A stretch of 10,166 bases of DNA from Lachnospiraceae bacterium (GTDB taxonomy: Bacteria; Bacillota; Clostridia; Lachnospirales; Lachnospiraceae). Shown one piece after another: positions 1 to 5,833 of this stretch. Made by a program: the position numbers and the translations under genes. The stretch spans positions 1-10,166 of the forward strand of contig SVEW01000082.1 of the NCBI GenBank assembly GCA_015057205.1, read 5' to 3'. Within the stretch, counting starts at the first letter, position 1. Every line of letters begins with the position of its first letter. The notes below the pieces were generated by a model. The model was not told the origin of the DNA and did not search any database. It was given only the letters and a program-made list of their open reading frames with translations.

Positions 1-986
1 TGAAGCCTTATGTTATCAACCCTCTTCACACAAGCTTCTATCGAAAGAGTCTGAGCTTACGACGAACAAAAACGGATAGCATTGATGCCCATACCATCGC
101 CAGTATGCTGATGTCTGACGTGGATCTGGAATCCTATTCGGATACGCTTATGCGAACGGATGAATTAAAATCCCTTACCCGCTATCGGTTTGACCTTGTG
201 AGAGAACGGGCAAAATTGAGGACTTCGGTCTCTCGTTTAATTACGATTTTATTTCCTGAGCTGGAAAATATTGTTTCCACCGTGCATAGTGTATCGGTGT
301 ATGAGCTGTTGATTCAATATCCAAGCGCAGAAGCAGTAGCCCGGGTGCACTTGACAAAGCTGACAAAACTTTTAACGGAGGCTTCTCATGGACATTACGG
401 TCGTGATAAGGCGATTGAAATCCGCGAAGCTGCACGCCGCTCCATAGGAACCAATATGCCGGCGAAGGCTATGGAGTTGCGTCATACATTATGCCTGGTT
501 CGTGAAATGAACAGTGGTATTGAAGAAATTGAAAAGGAAATTGAGAAAATTATGGACGAAATCCATTCGCCAATTATGACTATTCCGGGGATTCATTATG
601 CCATGGGGGCCATGATTATTGCGGAGATTGGAGATTTTCACCGTTTTGATTCGCCGGATAAAATTCTTGCGTATGCCGGCCTCTCGCCATCAACCTATCA
701 GTCCGGTAAAATCGATTCTCCGTATTCGCATATGGAAAAACGTGGCTCGAAGTATCTGCGGTATGCGCTTTTTAACGCAACGAAGTACGTTTGTATCTGG
801 GATCCGGTGTTTGCAAAATATTTGGCGCACAAGCTGGAGCTTGGAAAACATTATAATGTAGCAATTTCTCATGCTGCGAAAAAACTGGTTCGGGTGATGT
901 ATCATTTAGAGATGTCTGGGGAGGAGTACGATGGAAAACCGGTGAAACGCGCAGACATGAATCTGGAAATGAATTTGGAAGAATGA
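1..986 (+). mobile_element. IS110-family insertion sequence, right-hand portion only
   Basis: The transposase reading frame is open to the left edge, so only the right part of the element is in the window. The exact right end cannot be placed: IS110 elements usually lack clear terminal inverted repeats and do not make obvious target duplications, and only 67 bp separate the transposase stop from the next gene. In the IS110 group the bridge RNA is encoded in the noncoding left end, which would be outside this window. The short downstream gap argues against the IS1111-type arrangement, where the RNA lies after the transposase. The given end is the transposase stop, not a mapped boundary. Confidence 0.65.
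1..986 (+). CDS. IS110-family transposase (DEDD/serine recombinase), 5' truncated by window edge
   Basis: The reading frame is open from base 3, giving 327 visible residues before TGA at 984-986; the internal ATG at 105 is not the true start. The visible N-terminus carries the end of the RuvC-like DEDD domain: RTKTDSIDAHTIA, whose two aspartates (codons 75-77 and 84-86) match the last two acidic residues of the family. The first two acidic residues must lie upstream. The C-terminal Transposase_20 domain is intact: a PGIHYAMGAMIIAEIG segment, then YAGLSPSTYQSGK with the conserved Ser-Gly (serine codon 702-704, the likely nucleophile), then KRGSKYLRYAL. A glutamate/lysine-rich helical linker near 510-560 joins the domains, as expected for the coiled coil of the family. 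Such enzymes cut and rejoin DNA guided by a bridge RNA. No frameshift or stop is seen in the visible part, so the gene may be functional. Confidence 0.93.
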   Translation, partial: KPYVINPLHTSFYRKSLSLRRTKTDSIDAHTIASMLMSDVDLESYSDTLMRTDELKSLTRYRFDLVRERAKLRTSVSRLITILFPELENIVSTVHSVSVYELLIQYPSAEAVARVHLTKLTKLLTEASHGHYGRDKAIEIREAARRSIGTNMPAKAMELRHTLCLVREMNSGIEEIEKEIEKIMDEIHSPIMTIPGIHYAMGAMIIAEIGDFHRFDSPDKILAYAGLSPSTYQSGKIDSPYSHMEKRGSKYLRYALFNATKYVCIWDPVFAKYLAHKLELGKHYNVAISHAAKKLVRVMYHLEMSGEEYDGKPVKRADMNLEMNLEE

Positions 987-1016
987 TTGTGAAACCCCAC
1001 TGCTTTGTGTTAGAAT
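987..1016 (+). promoter_or_regulatory. Probable promoter for the EamA transporter
   Basis: TTGTGA at 987-992, an 18-nt spacer, and TAGAAT at 1011-1016 preceded by TG at 1008-1009 (extended -10). Transcription would start near 1023, about 30 nt before the transporter start codon. The -35 box directly abuts the transposase stop codon, so the promoter may lie partly in the IS right end. Assigned by eye from consensus only. Confidence 0.5.
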
Positions 1017-1053
1017 GGGAAACGGAGAAAACATGTAGAAGGAGTAGTGGGGC

Positions 1054-1920
1054 ATGAAAATGAAAAGTAAATATCAGGGGATCTTCTTTATTATATGCGC
1101 AGCGTTTTTCTTTTCGCTGATGACGTTTTTCGTGCGGCTGTCAGGAAATGTGCCTACGTTTCAGAAAAGCTTTTTTCGCAACATTGTAGCAGCAATTGTT
1201 TCGGTTGCGATTTTGTTGCGTAGCGAGGAAAAATTCAAGGTGCTTCCGGACAGTTGGGGACCGCTTTTTATGCGGGCGGGATTTGGGACCGCTGCCCTGG
1301 TGGCTAATTTTTACGCGGTGGATCACATGAATCTGGCGGATGCGAATATTTTAAATAAGTTGTCGCCCTTTTTTGCGATTTTAATGTCGCGGGTAGTTTT
1401 GAAAGAGAAACCGTCAAAACAGGATTTGATTACGGTGTTTGTTGCGTTTACAGGTGCATTGTTAGTGGCGAAACCAACCGGCAATATGAGTCTGTTGCCG
1501 GCGGCACTTGGGATTTTTGGCGGATTTGGTGCAGGTCTTGCCTATACTTACGTGCGAAAAATGGGAAATCATGGTGAGCGCGGCACGGTTATAGTGGCTT
1601 TTTTCTCGGTATTTTCTACGTTGGTGACGTTGCCGAGCCTGTTGTTTGATTATCATCCCATGACGGGGAGACAATTGATGTGTCTTATCTGTGCCGGTCT
1701 TGCCGGAATGGGTGGACAGTTTTCCATTACGAAAGCCTACACCAAAGCACCGGCAAAAGAGATTTCAGTGTACGACTACACCCAGGTGATTTTTGCAGCC
1801 CTGTTGGGATTTGTATTCTTCGAGCAAGTTCCGGATGCCTATAGTATTGCCGGATATGTAATTATCATTGGAGCTGCCTTGTTCCGCACGTTTCGATTAT
1901 CCAAGGATTCGCTTCGTTAG
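1054..1920 (+). CDS. DMT-superfamily transporter with two EamA domains
   Basis: A 288-residue integral membrane protein of the size and hydrophobic pattern of ten-helix drug/metabolite transporters. The first EamA repeat covers roughly residues 8-135 and includes the conserved stretch around NFYAVDHMNLADANIL and ILMSRVVLKEKPS. The second covers roughly 148-282 and ends with ALLGFVFFEQVPDAYSIAGY, the typical late-helix EamA pattern. Members export or import small metabolites such as amino acids or nucleosides across the cytoplasmic membrane; the substrate cannot be predicted here. ATG 1054 is preferred because AGAAGGAG at 1037-1044 lies 9 nt upstream; the ATG at 1060 would be too far. It lies just after the IS110 transposase and its last 24 bp overlap the end of the convergent lysR gene, so it is probably a single-gene transcript unrelated to the kor operon. 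Confidence 0.9.
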   Translation: MKMKSKYQGIFFIICAAFFFSLMTFFVRLSGNVPTFQKSFFRNIVAAIVSVAILLRSEEKFKVLPDSWGPLFMRAGFGTAALVANFYAVDHMNLADANILNKLSPFFAILMSRVVLKEKPSKQDLITVFVAFTGALLVAKPTGNMSLLPAALGIFGGFGAGLAYTYVRKMGNHGERGTVIVAFFSVFSTLVTLPSLLFDYHPMTGRQLMCLICAGLAGMGGQFSITKAYTKAPAKEISVYDYTQVIFAALLGFVFFEQVPDAYSIAGYVIIIGAALFRTFRLSKDSLR

Positions 1921-2835
1921 CTCGATAAAATCCTTTGCGGCTTCAGACAGGTAGCGGTCCTGATTGTAAGCAATTGCCAACTGTTCGGTTGTAGTAGAAC
2001 TTTGCAGAGGATAAAAGTCTACGCGCTGGGTATCCATAGTGTTGGCAGATAGGGTAGTTGCCCCTCGCAGGAACATTTCCGGGTAAACGGCAATGCCCAT
2101 ACCCCGTTGTGCCAGTGCAAAAGCGGTCTGAATGTTGGTTGTTTCTATTAAAATGTGTGGATTGATATGTTGTTTTTTAAAGTAGGAGTCCAGTATCGTT
2201 CGGATACGGTCTCCTTTTTTTAATAGAATAAAAGGCTGTTCCTTGAAAGCTGAAATATCTACGGTCTCATGAAATTCTTTGCGCATGGCATTGCAGTCTT
2301 CGCCGAAAAGTTCTTCCATGATGGTGATTGGCACCACCAAAAAGAGGCGGTCCGGAGATATTTCGGTAATCTGTGCGTTGACCGTATAAAACGGCGTGAA
2401 ACCGAGAACTAAATCTACAAAGCCGTGTTGCAGACTGTCTTCAAGGTCCCGCGCGTTTGCTTCTTCTATTTTCACGTTGATATATGGGTGGGTTCTATGA
2501 AACTCCGGCAGCAGCAATGGTAAAAGTGCCTGTCCGCGGGTGTGGGTAATGCCGATGGTTAACTCCCCGCGAATGTTACCGGAAATATCATTTACTTCAG
2601 CGAGAAACTGACTGTGCAAGTCTAGAATTTGATTGCTGGTTTCTACTAAACGCTTGCCGGCATAGGTGAGGGTTAAACTTTTACCACGTTCGAATAATTC
2701 TGTTCCCAGTTCTTGTTCCAATTTCGTAATGTGGTTGGAAAGTGCCTGTTGGGATATATGTAATCGGTGGGATGCCCGGGTAAAATTAAGCTCTTCAGCG
2801 GCTGTTAAAAAGTATTTTAAATTCGAAAAATTCAT
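1897..2835 (-). CDS. LysR-family transcriptional regulator
   Basis: A 312-residue protein of standard LysR length. The N-terminal winged helix-turn-helix is clear: MNFSNLKYFLTAAEELNFTR, ASHRLHISQQALSNHITKLE, then ELGTELFERG, about residues 1-60. The rest is the periplasmic-binding-like effector domain starting near GELTIGITHTRG, with two alpha/beta lobes for a small-molecule co-inducer. The frame is open 30 codons further upstream, but that extension runs across the promoter at 2870-2898, and the LysR family starts at MNFSNLKYF. A GAGG lies 9 nt before the ATG at 2835-2833, so this start is chosen. It is transcribed divergently from the kor operon, the usual arrangement for a LysR protein that controls its neighbour and represses itself. 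Which metabolite it senses is unknown. The gene end overlaps the EamA gene tail to tail. Confidence 0.93.
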   Translation of the reverse strand: MNFSNLKYFLTAAEELNFTRASHRLHISQQALSNHITKLEQELGTELFERGKSLTLTYAGKRLVETSNQILDLHSQFLAEVNDISGNIRGELTIGITHTRGQALLPLLLPEFHRTHPYINVKIEEANARDLEDSLQHGFVDLVLGFTPFYTVNAQITEISPDRLFLVVPITIMEELFGEDCNAMRKEFHETVDISAFKEQPFILLKKGDRIRTILDSYFKKQHINPHILIETTNIQTAFALAQRGMGIAVYPEMFLRGATTLSANTMDTQRVDFYPLQSSTTTEQLAIAYNQDRYLSEAAKDFIELTKRILG

Positions 2836-2869
2836 AGCTACGTACCTCATTTGTGTCTGTTCTAATTTC

Positions 2870-2898
2870 ATTGTACAACCCGTTGTGGTACACGTCAA
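2870..2898 (-). promoter_or_regulatory. Promoter of the lysR regulator
   Basis: Read on the minus strand: TTGACG (2898-2893), a 17-nt spacer, and TACAAT (2875-2870), close to the vegetative consensus. The start would be near 2863, leaving a leader of about 28 nt with a GAGG site before ATG 2835. The palindrome TTGTACAA (2871-2878) overlaps the -10 box and an ACAAC/GTTGT dyad lies in the spacer, a position that would suit autorepression. Confidence 0.65.
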
Positions 2899-2930
2899 GG
2901 AGCTACAACCTTTTTGTTGTGACAAATTGT
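2871..2930. promoter_or_regulatory. Candidate LysR operator cluster of TTGT/ACAA dyads
   Basis: Within 60 bp the same half-site recurs in both orientations: TTGTACAA (2871-2878), ACAAC-CC-GTTGT (2875-2886), ACAAC-N6-GTTGT (2905-2920), TTGT-G-ACAA (2917-2925) and ACAA-A-TTGT (2922-2930). The ACAAC-N6-GTTGT dyad is centred near 2912.5, about 66 bp upstream of the predicted kor start near 2979, where LysR proteins usually place their main recognition site. The other sites overlap the lysR promoter. This is a pattern seen by eye; binding by the adjacent LysR protein is inferred. Confidence 0.5.
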
Positions 2931-2943
2931 ATAAAAAAAGTGT

Positions 2944-2972
2944 TTTATAAGTGAATTATCTAGTGATATTAT
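2944..2972 (+). promoter_or_regulatory. Probable promoter of the kor operon
   Basis: TTTATA (2944-2949), a 17-nt spacer, and TATTAT (2967-2972) with TG at 2964-2965 as an extended -10. The -35 box is poor, as expected for an activator-dependent promoter. The start would be near 2979, giving a leader of about 64 nt before korD. Other AT-rich hexamers nearby, such as TATACA at 2973-2978, could serve instead. Confidence 0.4.
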
Positions 2973-3042
2973 TATACAGGATTCAGTGTGCAAGAAATAC
3001 AGCACAAAAGGGAAGTATTCAAAAATAAGGAAGGTTAAAACT

Positions 3043-3267
3043 ATGGCACAGAAGAAATTAATACTTAATGCCGCTTGGTGTAAGGGATGTGGTATCTGTG
3101 AAGCATTTTGCCCGAAACAGGTATTGACCTTACAGGGTGAGAAAATCACCATTGCTAAACCGGAAGATTGTATCTTCTGCGGACAGTGCGAACAGCGGTG
3201 TCCAGATTATGCAATTTATATTGAAGAAGAAATTGAGGAGGTAAACCAATGGGTAAAACCGTATTAA
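3043..3267 (+). CDS. korD: 2-oxoacid:ferredoxin oxidoreductase delta subunit, two-[4Fe-4S] ferredoxin
   Basis: A 74-residue ferredoxin-like protein with two complete [4Fe-4S] motifs: C13-x2-C16-x2-C19-x3-C23-Pro and C43-x2-C46-x2-C49-x3-C53-Pro. As the delta subunit it would pass electrons from the thiamine-diphosphate site of the beta subunit to free ferredoxin. The start MAQKKLIL at 3043 is chosen because AAGGAAGG at 3027-3034 sits 8 nt upstream; an upstream in-frame start at 2986 has no such site, and its added residues are basic and unlike the family. It is first in the operon and its last 19 bases overlap korA, pointing to translational coupling. The delta-alpha-beta-gamma order matches 2-oxoglutarate and branched-chain 2-oxoacid enzymes, so the kor name rests on family resemblance rather than proof of substrate. 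Confidence 0.9.
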   Translation: MAQKKLILNAAWCKGCGICEAFCPKQVLTLQGEKITIAKPEDCIFCGQCEQRCPDYAIYIEEEIEEVNQWVKPY

Positions 3268-4382
3268 TGCAAGGAAATGAGGCTTGCGTAGAAGGTGCAA
3301 TCGCTGCTGGAATGAGATTCTATGCAGGTTACCCAATTACTCCTTCTACTGAAATAGCAGAGAATTCTGCAGTTCGTCTTCCGCAGGTAGGCGGAAAATT
3401 TATTCAGATGGAAGATGAAATTTCCAGTATGGCTGCTGTCATCGGAGCATCTGCAGCCGGTGTAAAAGCTATGACCGCAAGTAGTGGTCCTGGATTTTCA
3501 TTGAAACAGGAAAACTTAGGTTATGCCTGCATCGCCGAGATTCCATGTGTAATCGTGGATGTACAGCGTTCCGGCCCGTCAACCGGTCTTCCAACAAGCC
3601 CGTCCCAGGCCGACGTAATGCAGGCCAGATGGGGAACACATGGAGATCATCCGATGATTGTTATTTCTCCATCCAGTGTTCGTGAAACCTATGATTTAGC
3701 AATTCGTTGCTTTAATTTAGCGGAAAAATACCGTACACCGGTAATTTTCCTGATGGACGAAATCGTAGGACATCTTCGTGAAGGTATTGAGATTCCGGAT
3801 CCGAAGAGCTTAGAGATTATTAATCGTCCGGTTCGCCGTTATGCAAAACAGAACGGACTTCCATATCACGTAGAGGAAGGAAAGTGCGTTCCGGAAATGC
3901 TTCCGTTTGGACAGGGCCAGCGTTATCACATCACCGGTCTTGCGCACAACGAAAGTGGGTTCCCGACCAATGATAACAAAGAGGCTGGAAAATTATTCCG
4001 CCGTTTACTTGATAAAATCAAAGATAATCGCGATGACATCGTTCAGGTAGAAGAGGTAATGTGTGAAGATGCCGATACTGTAGTAGTTTGTTTCGGTGGT
4101 ACTGCAAGAGCAGCCGTTACAGCGGTAAAACAGGCTAGAGAAAAAGGCATCAAGGCCGGAATGTTCCGCCCTATTACCATTTGGCCATTCCCTGACAAAG
4201 AGTTAGAGGAACTTTCTAAGAAAGTGAAACGTATTGTTGTTGCTGAGCACAACGATGGACAGATTCTTTTAGAGGTTCAGCGTGTTGTCAAGAATAATTG
4301 CGAAGTGGATTTCATCGGAAGAATCGATGGCTCCGTTATGACACCACGTGAAATTCTCACTAAGATTGAGGGGGCAAAATAA
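3249..4382 (+). CDS. korA: 2-oxoacid:ferredoxin oxidoreductase alpha subunit (KorA/VorB type)
   Basis: 377 residues, the usual length for the separate alpha subunit. The N-terminal pyrimidine-binding domain has AGYPITPSTEIAE (26-38) and FIQMEDEISSMAA (51-63), which holds the glutamate expected to activate thiamine diphosphate. Then come SSGPGFSLKQENLGYA (78-93) and STGLPTSPSQADVMQARWG (111-129) followed by THGDHP (130-135), hallmarks of the KorA/VorB group. The C-terminal domain II lies after about residue 270. The enzyme converts a 2-oxoacid and CoA to acyl-CoA, CO2 and reduced ferredoxin in the cytoplasm, reversibly in some anaerobes. 2-oxoglutarate is a plausible substrate, but branched-chain or aromatic 2-oxoacids fit equally well by family. 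GAGGAGGT at 3235-3242 lies 6 nt before the ATG. Confidence 0.92.
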   Translation: MGKTVLMQGNEACVEGAIAAGMRFYAGYPITPSTEIAENSAVRLPQVGGKFIQMEDEISSMAAVIGASAAGVKAMTASSGPGFSLKQENLGYACIAEIPCVIVDVQRSGPSTGLPTSPSQADVMQARWGTHGDHPMIVISPSSVRETYDLAIRCFNLAEKYRTPVIFLMDEIVGHLREGIEIPDPKSLEIINRPVRRYAKQNGLPYHVEEGKCVPEMLPFGQGQRYHITGLAHNESGFPTNDNKEAGKLFRRLLDKIKDNRDDIVQVEEVMCEDADTVVVCFGGTARAAVTAVKQAREKGIKAGMFRPITIWPFPDKELEELSKKVKRIVVAEHNDGQILLEVQRVVKNNCEVDFIGRIDGSVMTPREILTKIEGAK

Positions 4383-5227
4383 TGGCAAGTGAATTAATTA
4401 ATAAATATATGCGTCCGGAGCACTTACCACACATTTGGTGCCCGGGATGTGGAAACGGAATTTTGATGCGAAATGTAGCGCAGGCAATCGATAACCTGGG
4501 ACTTGATCATGACAAAGTTGTAATCGTGTCCGGTATCGGATGCTCTTCCCGTGCGGCTGGTTATATGGACTTTAATACCATTCATACTACCCATGGACGT
4601 GCAATCGCTTTTGCAACCGGAATTAAGTTGGCAAATCCGGAATTGGAAGTAATTGTAATTGCCGGTGATGGTGATATCTCCGCTATCGGAGGAAACCACC
4701 TGATTCATGCGGCAAGAAGAAATATCGGAATTACGGTAGTGGTATTTAACAATAACATCTATGGTATGACCGGAGGACAGTATTCACCGACTACTCCGCG
4801 TGGAGAAAAAGGTACCACAGCACCTTACGGAAACATTGACCGTTCCTTTGATATTGCAGGTCTTGCTTACGGTGCCGGTGCATCCTTTGCGGCAAGAGGA
4901 AGCTCTTATCATGTACAGCAGACAACTGCGTACATTCAGCAGGGTATTTTACATAAAGGATTTTCAATTATTGATTGCGCAAGCGTTTGCCCGACTTACT
5001 ATGGACGTAAGAACAAAAAGGGTAGCGCAGTTGATATGATGAAATATCAGCGCGATAATGCAGTTATGCAGGAGAAAGCAGTGAATATGACTGCAGAGGA
5101 ATTAAAGGGTAAATTAGTTATCGGTGTATTGGCGCATACCAATTATCCGGAATTTACGGCAGAATATCAGAAATTGATTGACCGTTTAGGAAGGGAGGCT
5201 GAAGAGCGTGAGCGCGAAGGCAAGTAA
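4382..5227 (+). CDS. korB: 2-oxoacid:ferredoxin oxidoreductase beta subunit, TPP-binding
   Basis: 281 residues with the features of the thiamine-diphosphate-binding beta subunit. CPGCG at residues 20-24 and the cysteine of GIGCSS (51-56) supply ligands for the proximal [4Fe-4S] cluster in characterised relatives. HTTHGRAIAFATGIKLA (68-84) precedes the TPP/Mg motif, which begins GDGD at 95-98 and ends at the Asn run FNNNIYGMTGGQ (122-133), about 30 residues later as the family requires. It pairs with KorA to form the active site. The start codon shares one base with the korA stop (TAATG) and GAGGGGG at 4368-4374 is 7 nt upstream, so translation is probably coupled. No key residue is missing. 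The family also includes pyruvate and indolepyruvate enzymes, but size and subunit split favour the KorB/VorA group. Confidence 0.93.
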   Translation: MASELINKYMRPEHLPHIWCPGCGNGILMRNVAQAIDNLGLDHDKVVIVSGIGCSSRAAGYMDFNTIHTTHGRAIAFATGIKLANPELEVIVIAGDGDISAIGGNHLIHAARRNIGITVVVFNNNIYGMTGGQYSPTTPRGEKGTTAPYGNIDRSFDIAGLAYGAGASFAARGSSYHVQQTTAYIQQGILHKGFSIIDCASVCPTYYGRKNKKGSAVDMMKYQRDNAVMQEKAVNMTAEELKGKLVIGVLAHTNYPEFTAEYQKLIDRLGREAEEREREGK

Positions 5228-5768
5228 GCAGAGCAAGAAAATGGAAATTCGTCTGGCAGGTAGCGGCGGACAGGGAATTATCCTTGCAACCATTATTTTG
5301 GCAGAAGCGGCTTTAGAGGCAGGAAAATACACAGCCCAGTCTCAGTCCTATGGCCCGGAGGCCAGAGGAGGTATGTGTAAAGCAGAGGTTTTGATTGATT
5401 CAGAACCAATCGGCTACACAAAGGTTGAGAATCCTACATTCTTAATGGCATTAACACAGCAGTCTTTGGAAAAATATGCAAAGACAGTAGATAAGGATTG
5501 TGTGATTTTGGTAGACTCCAGTTTGACGGTTCCGGATTATTTGGATCCGAATCAGGTAACCAAAGCGCCGATTCTGGAAACTGCAGTAAAGGGCGTTGGA
5601 AAAGCGTTTACCGCGAATATTGTAGCAGTAGCAGCAATCAATGCATTGTTAGGGTTAGTTGAGTATAAGGACCTTCGTACGGCGGTTCTGTCTCACGTTC
5701 CGAAGGGAACCGAGGCAATCAACGAAAAAGCATTGAAACTTGGTGCAGAAATTATTACAAAGAAATAA
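5208..5768 (+). CDS. korC: 2-oxoacid:ferredoxin oxidoreductase gamma subunit
   Basis: 186 residues, the normal length of the gamma subunit (POR/KOR gamma domain). The glycine-rich LAGSGGQGIILA lies at residues 17-28, followed by the family signature AQSQSYGPEARGG (43-55) and AEVLIDSEPIGY (59-70). The domain packs against alpha and is thought to help bind the CoA moiety. The start is GTG at 5208, supported by AAGGGAGG at 5191-5198, 9 nt upstream; it overlaps the end of korB by 20 nt. The later ATG at 5241 has only a weak purine stretch and would shorten the N-terminus to just before the glycine loop. The residues before MEIRLAGSGG are lysine- and serine-rich and probably disordered. Confidence 0.92.
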   Translation: MSAKASKQSKKMEIRLAGSGGQGIILATIILAEAALEAGKYTAQSQSYGPEARGGMCKAEVLIDSEPIGYTKVENPTFLMALTQQSLEKYAKTVDKDCVILVDSSLTVPDYLDPNQVTKAPILETAVKGVGKAFTANIVAVAAINALLGLVEYKDLRTAVLSHVPKGTEAINEKALKLGAEIITKK

Positions 5769-5790
5769 TCTTTAGGAGAGGAAATTCGGA

Positions 5791-5810
5791 GGGCAACAGG
5801 AATGTTGCCC
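5791..5810 (+). terminator. Intercistronic hairpin with GNRA loop; weak terminator or RNA processing element
   Basis: A perfect 8-bp stem, GGGCAACA (5791-5798) with TGTTGCCC (5803-5810), closed by the stable tetraloop GGAA. Only TTT follows, then GAG, so it is a poor intrinsic terminator by itself. It lies in the 65-bp gap between korC and the CoA-transferase, 23 nt before the latter's start codon and close to its ribosome binding site. It may attenuate read-through, protect the upstream kor mRNA from 3' decay, or set the ratio between the two gene groups. Confidence 0.45.
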
Positions 5811-5833
5811 TTTGAGTGCAGAAAGGTAAAAGT

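Noticed and set aside
1903..1935. AAGGATT / AATCCTT inverted repeat with an inner GCT/AGC pair across the convergent ends of the EamA and lysR genes, as a two-way terminator
   Set aside because: The arms are only 7 bp with a large asymmetric loop, no T-run follows on either strand, and the bases are coding in both genes. Too weak to call.
2836..2925. A 30-residue N-terminal extension of the LysR protein from an upstream ATG
   Set aside because: The extension spans the lysR -10 and -35 boxes and operator-like dyads, and LysR proteins begin directly at the MNFSNLKYF helix.
5816..5833. GTG at 5816 as the CoA-transferase start
   Set aside because: The codons overlap the AGAAAGG ribosome binding site that serves ATG 5834, and the family begins at about MYEDRI.
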